Under the pieces are notes generated by a model. That model saw only the letters and a list, made by a program, of their open reading frames with translations. It was not told where the DNA came from and did no database searches. This document shows positions 46,262-53,973 of a stretch of 64,000 nt of DNA, in pieces. Origin of the DNA: Microcoleus sp. FACHB-61 (GTDB taxonomy: Bacteria; Cyanobacteriota; Cyanobacteriia; Cyanobacteriales; Microcoleaceae); contig JACJNY010000041.1 in NCBI GenBank assembly GCA_014695295.1, forward strand, positions 27,271-91,270, written 5' to 3'. Position 1 is the first letter of the stretch; each line of letters starts with the position of its first letter. Position numbers and translations under genes: made by a program.

Positions 46262-46963
46262 TTATGAAGCTGTCTTGTTAGCACGGCGGCGGCGCGCTGC
46301 AACTAAGCCACCGAAACCGAGAGCCAAACCAGTCATCGTCATCGGTTCAGGAACTGCTTCTGCGCTCACTGCGAAGTCTTGGAAGTCTGCGTCCTTGCTG
46401 TTACCGCCATCGTCGAAGGAGATTAGCGTGCCTCCGTTAAACAGAGAACCTGTTCCGTTTGTGTATTTTCCGGCAGCTTGGAATATGTCCGTTGTTTCTT
46501 TGCCGAGTGCGTTCCACAGTTGCGATTGCCCGCCAAACACGGCTTGCTGGCTGCCCTTGTTCAAGGCTGAGGTCGAGTAGACACTGCCATCGTTGCCGCT
46601 GTTGAGTCCCAAAGTGTAAATTTTATTTGCCAGGAATGTGAATACTGCCGAGCCAGAACCCGTGACTGTATTGCCCAGAGTTCCTTTCCATTCGTTCTCC
46701 CAGTCGTTGTCTTTGTCTGAGGATTTAGTTTCCGAAAACAGGGTTTGAATTAGAGTGGGCGCCGCCGGGCCATCAACACTGTAGACTCCCAAAGAGGATT
46801 GGTACATACCGTGAGATTCTTTGAACTTAAAGGTGACACTTGTATCTTCGCCGAATCTGATGCCGTTGGTACCAAAGGAGAAGGCCTGAGCTGGAGCTGC
46901 GGCGCCAAACAGAGCTGTGGCGGCTGCGGTAGCTGTTAGGGCGGATAATAGTTTGGTATTCAT
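46262..46963 (-). CDS. PEP-CTERM exported protein
   Basis: A 233-residue protein with a signal peptide (about 1-28, cleavage after PAQA) and a C-terminal sorting signal VPEPMTMTGLALGFGGLVAARRRR at about residue 206: the VPEP motif, a helix, and a basic end. The middle is Gly/Ser/Asp-rich beta-type sequence with no enzymatic motif. PEP-CTERM proteins are sorted by exosortase and often relate to exopolysaccharide. No exosortase gene is present here. The 5' region is AT-rich. Confidence 0.93.
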   Translation of the reverse strand: MNTKLLSALTATAAATALFGAAAPAQAFSFGTNGIRFGEDTSVTFKFKESHGMYQSSLGVYSVDGPAAPTLIQTLFSETKSSDKDNDWENEWKGTLGNTVTGSGSAVFTFLANKIYTLGLNSGNDGSVYSTSALNKGSQQAVFGGQSQLWNALGKETTDIFQAAGKYTNGTGSLFNGGTLISFDDGGNSKDADFQDFAVSAEAVPEPMTMTGLALGFGGLVAARRRRANKTAS

Positions 46964-47588
46964 AATCTGTTCCTTTTGTGCGAGGGTCTTAATAATTTCA
47001 TTATGCGATACTTTGTTTGTATTTGGGGTACTTTAGGTAAAGTTTGACATATTCTTTATCAAGCCTTTACATATCCTTCATAAATGATCTCGCTCACATC
47101 TGCCTGCGGGCGATCGCTCCCTAAAAATACACACTAAATAATTATAAAAATTGTGGCTTGAAACCTTGCAGTTGCGGGTCGGGGAGCGCCCAGCAGCCAA
47201 ACTGATTTGGATCGGGCTTATGCTAATTTTTTATTTGATTCTCAAGTCTAAATCTTCAACAGCAAACACTTAAGTATATATACGGTTATATCCTTTCCCA
47301 CTGACAGGTACAGGAGTTTTCTATTAACCAGAAACTGGGAATATTTGTTTTTTAGGACTTGCGTATGAAAGTTAAAGTAGTTTATTCATCAGGTAAATTA
47401 CGTACAAACGGCGATCGTTGGGTTTACGTGTTTTGGTTAAATTAAATAGAGGCAGCGCCACGAGATCTCCCAAAGATGCGATCGACCAGATGCGATGGGA
47501 GCAGATTGAAGCGGTAAAAAAGCGGATTGCCCTCAACAAATACCGTATATAAAAGCTCTGGGCAAGTCCTCGCTCCCGATCGCCCGCA
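46964..47588. other. Gap between PEP-CTERM and Moco oxidoreductase genes
   Basis: AT-rich; the PEP-CTERM promoter is expected in 46965-47100. A TTGACA with TACATA 18 bases downstream occurs on the plus strand (about 47046-47075). A possible broken short gene is listed separately at 47365-47552. Confidence 0.45.
47365..47552 (+). pseudogene. Possible frameshifted small gene
   Basis: ATG 47365 opens MKVKVVYSSGKLRTNGDRWV.. and stops after 26 codons. One frame away the sequence continues as NRGSATRSPKDAIDQMRWEQ and then IEAVKKRIALNKYRI to a stop at 47552. A single-base indel near 47440 would join them into about 62 residues. Unknown family. Confidence 0.25.
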
Positions 47589-48188
47589 TCAAAACAGACC
47601 GCTGTAGCGTTCTTCGGCCCAAGGTTCGCCCCGCCGATGGTAGCCGTTGCGTTCCCAAAAACCGAGTTCTTCGGTTTCTGTAAACTCCAGGCCGTTAATC
47701 CATTTGGCGCTTTTCCAAGCGTACAAGTGTGGAACTACCAGCCGCATCGGGCCGCCGTGGTCTGGGGATAGGGGTTCGCCTAAGACGGTGTGGGCGAAAA
47801 AGTTTTCTTCTCTCAGGAAGTCGGCGATCGCAATGTTAGTGGTGTAGCCACCGTAGCAGTGTTCGAGGACGTGCAGAGCTTTCGGATCGACTTCTATGTA
47901 GTTCATGAAATCTGTGACTTTGACTCCCGTCCACTGCACGTCGAGTTTTGACCACCGGGTGACGCAGTGAAAATCCGCAGTAAAGTTACTTTGGGGCATG
48001 GCCTGGAAGTCCGACCAAGTGAAGGTTTTTGGTTTTGCCAATCCCCAGACTTTAAATTCCCAACTCTCAATGCTGACGGAGGGTGTATCGCCGTAGGTCA
48101 GCACGGGAAACCCGTTGGCGAGGTATTGACCCGGGGGGACGCGATCGGTGTTTTCTAATTCTGGCTTGCGAAAAAATTTGCCCAGCAT
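47589..48188 (-). CDS. Sulfite oxidase-fold molybdopterin oxidoreductase
   Basis: The product has 199 residues. Signature: FHCVTRWSKLDVQWTGVKVTDFM, whose Cys would bind molybdenum, then LPPHGGP-like DHGGPMRLVVPHLYAWKSAKWINGLEF. It is the catalytic domain of the sulfite oxidase/YedY family without dimerisation domain. No Tat signal or membrane partner (YedZ) is seen, so it may be cytoplasmic. Substrate unknown. Confidence 0.9.
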   Translation of the reverse strand: MLGKFFRKPELENTDRVPPGQYLANGFPVLTYGDTPSVSIESWEFKVWGLAKPKTFTWSDFQAMPQSNFTADFHCVTRWSKLDVQWTGVKVTDFMNYIEVDPKALHVLEHCYGGYTTNIAIADFLREENFFAHTVLGEPLSPDHGGPMRLVVPHLYAWKSAKWINGLEFTETEELGFWERNGYHRRGEPWAEERYSGLF

Positions 48189-48499
48189 TGATTCACGCTA
48201 TACAGTAACTGACTGCAATCCTCACTATAACTTGCAGAGATGGGCGTATCGCAATTCATCTCCAGGTAGAAAGCAAAAGCACTTCTGCAGAAATAAAAAT
48301 CCCCTAATCCTGCCTGATGCCAACCTACTTCTGCCTTCGGATAGAGGCTAAGCTAAAAATTACAAAATATATCAGCCCAGAGTATTAATTGCCTAATCTT
48401 AAATTTTATCGCAATTAATGGTGCATTTCCGAATCTTTGATGTATTGTTACCATATGCTCAGATGCCATATGTAAAAAAAAATTGATGGGGTAAAAATC
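48189..48499. other. Gap upstream of the Moco oxidoreductase gene
   Basis: No repeats or structure stood out apart from AT-rich sequence near 48356-48490. Confidence 0.4.
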
Positions 48500-48733
48500 A
48501 TGATCGCAAGTTGCTTGATTCCGTTGACGGTCTGCTTGATTGCTTGGTTGGTGGCTGCTGGGACTGACAACAGAACGCTAGACGGAATTCCTGCTCCCAT
48601 AGCTGCAATTATTGGAGTGTGTTCGTTAATTTGGTTTGTGGCCGTGTGTCCTTGGCCGGTTGAACTCGCTCTAGTCTTGGCAGTGCTGGTTTTGGGCAAA
48701 GCTTACGTGCAAAAAATCTTGAAAGTCGGCTGA
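48500..48733 (+). CDS. Small two-helix membrane protein
   Basis: 77 residues with hydrophobic segments at about 5-21, 31-48 and 52-66. The ATG is preceded by GGGGTAA 10 bases upstream. No family recognised. The coding look (HIP1-free, balanced hydrophobic runs) supports a real small membrane protein. Confidence 0.5.
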   Translation: MIASCLIPLTVCLIAWLVAAGTDNRTLDGIPAPIAAIIGVCSLIWFVAVCPWPVELALVLAVLVLGKAYVQKILKVG

Positions 48734-49069
48734 ATTTTCAGGGCTAGCGCGATCGAGATTTGCGGGAGGGCGATCGGGTGCTGCTAGGTTGTTGAAATTT
48801 TCGCGATTTGTCTGGTTATGTTCTCAGAGGGGGTCGCCAAAGCGGAAGCCACCCCAGCATTGGTGAAATTTAATTTAGATATTTCGGTTAAAAATTAGAA
48901 CATCACGATCGACAGAGAAACCCGGTTTATCTAAGATAAACCGGGTTTGTAGGGGTCGGAATTTTTCACACATCCCGCAACACTTGCTTAGGACTTAGGC
49001 ACTCGGAACACAAGAAACCAGGTTTCTGAGTCCAGGACTGTTGCTGTATGTGCGTAAAATGGCGAGCTG
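48734..49069. other. Gap between small membrane protein and ktrA 3' end
   Basis: Contains a perfect 15-bp palindrome at 48918-48948 and a second AAGAAACCAGGTTTCTGAG copy at 49011-49029. No gene seen. Confidence 0.6.
48918..48948. repeat. AAACCCGGTTTATCT palindrome
   Basis: Perfect 15-base arms with a single A in the centre. The core AAACCGGGTTT recurs at 6390-6430 and 36880-36945. Confidence 0.9.
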
Positions 49070-49765
49070 TTAAATTGGCAAGCGATTGATATCTTTATTA
49101 GAACCAATTACTACCATCGCGTCGCCCTTTCTCAAGCGTTCGCTTGGCTCCGGATTAATCTCGAACTTGTCGGTGCGCCCGACTGCTAGCAAGTTCAAAC
49201 CATACTTGCGCCGGAGCTCCAATTCGGAGATGGTTTTACCGTCAAACTTTTCAGGAACGAGCAACTCAACGATGCTGTGAGCTGGGTCGAGGTCAAAGCG
49301 TTCTAAAATGCTGGGTTTTGTAAGAAGGCGGGCCAAAGAGCAGCCCATTTCTCGTTCTGGAAAAACTACATGATCTGCGCCGACTTTTTTCAACAGTTTT
49401 AAGTGAGTTTCCGAAGAAGCTTTGGCTATTACGTGACGTACCCCCCCTTCCTTAAGATTTAGGGTGGTGGTAATGCTTTCTGCTAGGTAATTGCCGATCG
49501 CAACAATCACTGTTTCAAATTCAAATATACCCGCTTCCCCAAGAGCGCTAGGCTCAGTAGAATCTAACTGCACAACGTGAGCAGCAATGCGATCGCTCAA
49601 AGCTTGAGTTACTTTTTTTTCATCGGTGTCAACTCCCAGGACTTCGTAACCCAAGCCGTGCAGAGTCGAACACACAGCTTTGCCGAAGCGTCCCAAACCA
49701 ATAACTGCAAACTGCTTGTTTTCGGCGCGCAAAGTCCGAAAAAAATTTAAAGATGACAGGTTCAC
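49070..49765 (-). CDS. ktrA: K+ uptake regulatory subunit KtrA (RCK)
   Basis: The protein is 231 residues: RCK_N Rossmann domain FAVIGLGRFGKAVCSTLHGLGYEVLGVDTDEKK, then HVIAKASS..HLKLLKKVGADHVVFPE, and RCK_C from about 145 (SIVELLVPEKFDGKTISELELRRKYGLNLLAVGR). It forms the cytosolic octameric ring that binds NAD/ATP and gates KtrB. It lies 140 bases downstream of ktrB on the same strand, as one operon. Confidence 0.94.
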   Translation of the reverse strand: MNLSSLNFFRTLRAENKQFAVIGLGRFGKAVCSTLHGLGYEVLGVDTDEKKVTQALSDRIAAHVVQLDSTEPSALGEAGIFEFETVIVAIGNYLAESITTTLNLKEGGVRHVIAKASSETHLKLLKKVGADHVVFPEREMGCSLARLLTKPSILERFDLDPAHSIVELLVPEKFDGKTISELELRRKYGLNLLAVGRTDKFEINPEPSERLRKGDAMVVIGSNKDINRLPI

Positions 49766-49905
49766 TGAATATCCAGCGCTGAGCGTCTTGCTGTTTAAAT
49801 TTTAGCAGAGACAGCGCCGCCTCCTTTTGATTTTTGGGTAAGTAGTAAAAGTTGAGTTGGGTTGTCACCCATTGTTTAGATTATCAGCAACGAGGCAGCA
49901 TTTTT

Positions 49906-51240
49906 TTATCCCACTAACAAACTTTCCTCAGCATACTTAAAAGACCTGGGTTTTGGGTCGCCGAATGCAGCATTCACCAGCAGCAGCACCCCAACCCGAC
50001 CTATGTACATTGTAGCAATCAAAATCAACTTACCGATCGCTGAAAGTGTGGGTGTAATCCCAGTGGAAAGACCGACCGTGGCAAAAGCTGAAACTGCTTC
50101 ATACAGCGCTGCGATAAATTCTACTTGGGGATTGGTCAGCTCGATTAAAATTGCAGATGTGAACGCGACCAACAGGGAACCGAAGACTACGCTAATGGTT
50201 TTCAGAATCATTGCCGGCGGGATTTGACGCTGATAGCACTCCACATCTTCCTGGCCTTCGATAACTGCTGTGGTACAGCAAAACAATATCCTAAAAGTTG
50301 TGGTTTTGATTCCGCCGCCGGTGCTGCCAGGACTGGCGCCGATAAACATCAGCGCGATAGTCAGAAATAGCGAGGCTTCGGTCATTTGGCCAATGCTAAT
50401 TGTATTGAACCCCGCCGTGCGGGGAGTAACAGATTGAAACCAAGCTGCCATCACCTTTTGAGGAAAATTTAGAGAGCCGAAAGTGTCTGGGTTGTCGTAT
50501 TCCAGCACCAAAAAGGCTAGCGTTCCTAAAATTAAAAGGAGAGCCGTTGTAGTGGTAACAACTTTGAAGTTCAGGGAAAAAACTGTGCAGATAGGGCTTT
50601 TATTCCAGCGATCGCGCAGCCACAGGTACATTTCCATAATTACTTCATAGCCGATTCCCCCAAATATGATTAAACCGCTGACTGTGAAGTTAACCATAGG
50701 CGAACTGAGGTAGCCGATCAAATTATCTGAATAGATGCTAAAACCGGCGTTGTTAAAGGAATTAACGCTGTGAAATATAGCAGACCACACACCCTCTTTA
50801 AATCCGTATTGGGGGACGAAAACCGTCATCAGCAAAAACACTCCTGTTAATTCAAACAAAAGGGTTGTTGCTAGAATTGACTGCACGAGTTGTACTACGC
50901 CGGCTAGCCCGGATTTGTCGAGAGATTGTTGCAGGGCAACTTTGTCTTTCAAGCCAAAGCGGCGACCCAATAACAGCAGCAAGAAAGTCGTGGCTGTCAT
51001 GTAGCCCAAGCCTCCTATTTGCACCAGTAAAACTAGGCACAGTTGCCCCCAAAAAGAGTAATATTTTCCGACATCCACAACCGACAAGCCCGTGACGCAG
51101 ACAGCCGAAGTAGAGGTAAACAGTGCTGTTATTGGATCGCTCCAAGTTCCATCAATTGTGGAAAAGGGCATCATCAGTAATAGAGCACCTGCGAGGATGA
51201 CAGCGAGAAAGCCCAAAGCAATGGTTCGCGAGACAGTCAT
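49906..51240 (-). CDS. ktrB: K+ (Na+-dependent) transporter KtrB
   Basis: A protein of 444 residues and the Trk/Ktr/HKT fold: four M1-P-M2 repeats, pore loops such as STSAVCVTGLSVVD, FNNAGFSI, PRTAGFNT and FATVGLSTGIT. The selectivity glycine is visible in the loops. KtrABE mediates sodium-dependent potassium uptake and osmotic adaptation in Synechocystis. The start codon follows a TCTAAAA array directly, as in the RND gene. No ktrE is seen in the window. Confidence 0.94.
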   Translation of the reverse strand: MTVSRTIALGFLAVILAGALLLMMPFSTIDGTWSDPITALFTSTSAVCVTGLSVVDVGKYYSFWGQLCLVLLVQIGGLGYMTATTFLLLLLGRRFGLKDKVALQQSLDKSGLAGVVQLVQSILATTLLFELTGVFLLMTVFVPQYGFKEGVWSAIFHSVNSFNNAGFSIYSDNLIGYLSSPMVNFTVSGLIIFGGIGYEVIMEMYLWLRDRWNKSPICTVFSLNFKVVTTTTALLLILGTLAFLVLEYDNPDTFGSLNFPQKVMAAWFQSVTPRTAGFNTISIGQMTEASLFLTIALMFIGASPGSTGGGIKTTTFRILFCCTTAVIEGQEDVECYQRQIPPAMILKTISVVFGSLLVAFTSAILIELTNPQVEFIAALYEAVSAFATVGLSTGITPTLSAIGKLILIATMYIGRVGVLLLVNAAFGDPKPRSFKYAEESLLVG

Positions 51241-51370
51241 TCGATTTTAGATTTTAGATTTTAGATTTTAGATTTGAGAGGGAATCCACAAATCGTTTTT
51301 AGATTTGAGGTTTGAGAGGGAATCCACAAATCGATTGTAGATTTTAGATTTTAGAGGCAGCCCACAAATC
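51241..51370. repeat. TCTAAAA arrays in the ktrB leader
   Basis: Three stretches of TAGATTT units (plus strand) are separated by copies of GAGAGGGAATCCACAAATCG. The longest array touches the ktrB start codon. The larger unit is array plus the GGATTCCCTCTC phrase. Confidence 0.9.
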
Positions 51371-51497
51371 GAGCCTCGGGCTTGAAATCAGAACATCTTT
51401 GTCTGGCGAATGCCGGAGACCGATCGAACTAAATCGCAAAAGATGACAACATCGGGAAAATAACGGTAGAATTCCTTTAATAACTTGCGATCCGGCG

Positions 51498-52454
51498 ATG
51501 ACATCAACACTTTACCAGCAAATTCAGCAACTTTACGACGCTTCTAGCGGTCTGTGGGAGCAGGTGTGGGGCGAACATATGCACCACGGTTACTACGGCC
51601 CGGATGGCAATTTGAAAAAAGAGCGCCGACAGGCTCAGATAGATTTGATAGAAGAACTGCTGGGCTGGGCTGGAGTACGGTCAGAGAAGGCAGTCTGTGA
51701 ATCTTACCGCATTCTCGATGTCGGTTGCGGTATCGGCGGCAGCACGCTGTATTTGACTCAAAAGTTTAGTTCGATCGCGGAAAATAATTTAAAGTTGGAT
51801 GGCGGGGCAGATCCTCATTTTAGCCGATCGCCCGAACAAAATAAAACGGGCGCTAGCGTCGTTACAGCTACCGGCATTACTCTGAGTCCGGTACAGGCCA
51901 ACAGAGCGACCGAACGCGCTAAAATTGCTGGGCTAGAAAGCAATGTGAATTTTTTGGTAGCCGATGCTTTGAATATGCCTTTTCCTGACGAGTCATTCGA
52001 CTTGGTTTGGTCGCTCGAAAGTGGCGAACATATGCCCGACAAAATTAAGTTTTTGCATGAATGCTGCCGCGTACTCAAGCCGGGAGGAACTTTGATTTTG
52101 GCAACTTGGTGTCACCGCCCGGTGGGAGAAACGGCGGGAGAATTAACTGATGAAGAGAGAAAGGAATTGGCAGAAATTTACCGGGTTTATGCTTTGCCAT
52201 ATGTGATTTCTTTGCCGGAATACGAGGAAATTGTCCGCAGTTTGCCTTTGACAAGTATTCGCACCGCTGATTGGTCAAAAGCTGTTGCTCCTTTTTGGGA
52301 TGTGGTCATCGATTCTGCTTTTACTCCGAGCGCAATTTGGGGTTTACTGACTAGCGGTTGGACGACTATTCAAGCTGCACTTGCTCTCGGATTGATGAGC
52401 CGTGGATATCAGAGCGGATTGATTCGTTTCGGGCTGATTTGTGCTGTAAAATAA
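51498..52454 (+). CDS. Gamma-tocopherol methyltransferase
   Basis: 318 residues. The N-terminal signature YDASSGLWEQVWGEHMHHGYYGPDG and RRQAQIDLIEELLGWAG matches cyanobacterial gamma-tocopherol C-methyltransferase (slr0089 type). SAM motif ILDVGCGIGGSTLYL at about 72-86, then VWSLESGEHMPDK and LKPGGTLILATWCHRP. It converts gamma- to alpha-tocopherol. About 30 extra residues (91-120) lie between SAM motif I and SPVQANRA compared with the homologue I recall. The next gene on the strand is homogentisate phytyltransferase, so the pair forms a tocopherol locus. Confidence 0.9.
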   Translation: MTSTLYQQIQQLYDASSGLWEQVWGEHMHHGYYGPDGNLKKERRQAQIDLIEELLGWAGVRSEKAVCESYRILDVGCGIGGSTLYLTQKFSSIAENNLKLDGGADPHFSRSPEQNKTGASVVTATGITLSPVQANRATERAKIAGLESNVNFLVADALNMPFPDESFDLVWSLESGEHMPDKIKFLHECCRVLKPGGTLILATWCHRPVGETAGELTDEERKELAEIYRVYALPYVISLPEYEEIVRSLPLTSIRTADWSKAVAPFWDVVIDSAFTPSAIWGLLTSGWTTIQAALALGLMSRGYQSGLIRFGLICAVK

Positions 52455-52788
52455 CAGGGATAGATCGGAGAAGTTTTTAGTTTTGAGTTAAGGAGTAAGG
52501 TGTTCTTCGGAGCATTGGTGTGAACTTAAGATTAAACCTAGTATCAGTCTACTGTTTTACTACTAAGCCCTCGATCGCCCCTAAACTTGCCCCCTACTCA
52601 CCCCCTACTCTCCTTAATAAGGGGGAAGAGCGCTCAAAGTGGCTCTTCTTAAGGGGGATGCGAGGGGGAGCGATACTCGGTTATAAACGAGAGATATAAA
52701 GGGTTTTAGGCGATTGTTGACATGAATGAGTAAGGTGCGCAATGCGCACCCTACAGAATGTTATTTTTTTTGTGCGGGTGTGAGTTTT
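52455..52788. other. Gap between tocopherol genes
   Basis: An imperfect stem (CCTTAATAAGGGGGAAGAGC..GCTCTTCTTAAGGGGG, about 52612-52660) and a GGTGCGCAATGCGCACC palindrome (about 52734-52750) followed by CTACAG. The latter is in frame with the next gene but is not part of it. Confidence 0.7.
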
Positions 52789-53784
52789 ATGGGCAACGAT
52801 TCGATTGGCAAGTCTTGGATTGATAAAAATGGCTCGGCTCCGCAAAGCTGGGTGAGGGCATTTTGGGAGTTTTCTCGACCGCACACAATTGTGGGCACTA
52901 GCTTGAGTGTATTGGCTTTGTACGCCATCGCCCAAAGCGCGCCGTTGTTTGTGAATCCTGTATTTGGAACCCTAGCTTTTGCCTGGTTGGCTTGCATTTG
53001 CGGCAATATTTATATTGTGGGATTGAACCAGTTAGAAGATGTTGAAATTGATAAAATTAATAAGCCGTATTTGCCGATCGCCTCGGGAGTGTTTTCTCGG
53101 AAAACCGGGGAATTAATTGTAATTGCAACGGGACTTATTGCAATTTTGACTGCTGTTTTACAAGGCCCGTTTTTGCTGGCTACCGTTGGCGTTAGTTTGG
53201 CGATCGGGACTGCTTATTCTCTGCCGCCAATTCGGCTGAAGCGGTTTCCTCTTTGGGCGGCGCTGTGCATTTTTACTGTGCGGGGCGCTATCGTAAATTT
53301 AGGGTTATTTTTGCACTTTAATTGGGTGTTGGGTTTGGGAAGGGCGAAAAGCGCTTTTTCTGGCTGGAGTTTGAAGAGTGTGTCTTTTGAGATTCCTACG
53401 GAAGTTTGGGTGCTGACGGTTTTTGTTGTGGTGTTTACGTTTGCGATCGCCATTTTTAAAGATATCCCCGACATGGAAGGCGACAAGCAATACAATATTA
53501 CTACGTTTACGATTGAGCTGGGCAAGCCGGCCGTCTTTAATTTATCTCGCTGGGTGTTGACGGTTTGTTATTTGGGCGCGACTTTGGCGGGAGCGATCGT
53601 CTTGTCTAATGTTAATTTAGTGTTTCTGGCAGTTTCTCATTTTGTGGCTTTGGGTTTGATGTGGTTTTGGAGCGCGAAAGTTGATTTGGACGATAAAATA
53701 GAAATAGCTGATTTTTACCAGTTTATCTGGAAGTTGTTTTTCTTAGAATACCTGATTTTTCCCGCAGCTTGTTTGTTGGGGTAG
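52789..53784 (+). CDS. hpt: Homogentisate phytyltransferase
   Basis: The product has 331 residues, a UbiA-family prenyltransferase with eight to nine helices. First aspartate motif: NQLEDVEIDKINKPYLP; second: KDIPDMEGDKQYN. It condenses homogentisate with phytyl diphosphate, the committed step of tocopherol synthesis. ATG 52789 was chosen: 21 codons upstream come from a palindromic dispersed repeat. Overall similarity to Synechocystis slr1736 type enzymes. Confidence 0.93.
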   Translation: MGNDSIGKSWIDKNGSAPQSWVRAFWEFSRPHTIVGTSLSVLALYAIAQSAPLFVNPVFGTLAFAWLACICGNIYIVGLNQLEDVEIDKINKPYLPIASGVFSRKTGELIVIATGLIAILTAVLQGPFLLATVGVSLAIGTAYSLPPIRLKRFPLWAALCIFTVRGAIVNLGLFLHFNWVLGLGRAKSAFSGWSLKSVSFEIPTEVWVLTVFVVVFTFAIAIFKDIPDMEGDKQYNITTFTIELGKPAVFNLSRWVLTVCYLGATLAGAIVLSNVNLVFLAVSHFVALGLMWFWSAKVDLDDKIEIADFYQFIWKLFFLEYLIFPAACLLG

Positions 53785-53828
53785 AAGGAAGAAGGAAGAA
53801 GGAAGAAGGAAGAAGGAAGAAGGAAGAG
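53785..53828. repeat. GGAAGAA heptamer array
   Basis: Six uninterrupted GGAAGAA units directly after the hpt stop codon. Confidence 0.92.
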
Positions 53829-53973
53829 AAAGAATCTCGATTGGGCGGTAAAAAGAGTTTTTTAGGATGGCGAGCGTCCCGATCGCAAGCCTATCCAGAA
53901 GGAAGGAAGAGTTAACAAATTAGAACAAGTTGACAATTATAAGTTAGCCAACTCCCAAACAACAAAGACAACT

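Noticed and set aside
49629..49868. 79-codon minus-strand frame overlapping the ktrA start
   Set aside because: It overlaps the conserved KtrA nucleotide-binding domain in another frame and has no similarity of its own.
52726..52788. Upstream start of homogentisate phytyltransferase
   Set aside because: The added codons derive from a palindromic dispersed repeat (GGTGCGCAATGCGCACC). Family N-termini fit ATG 52789.
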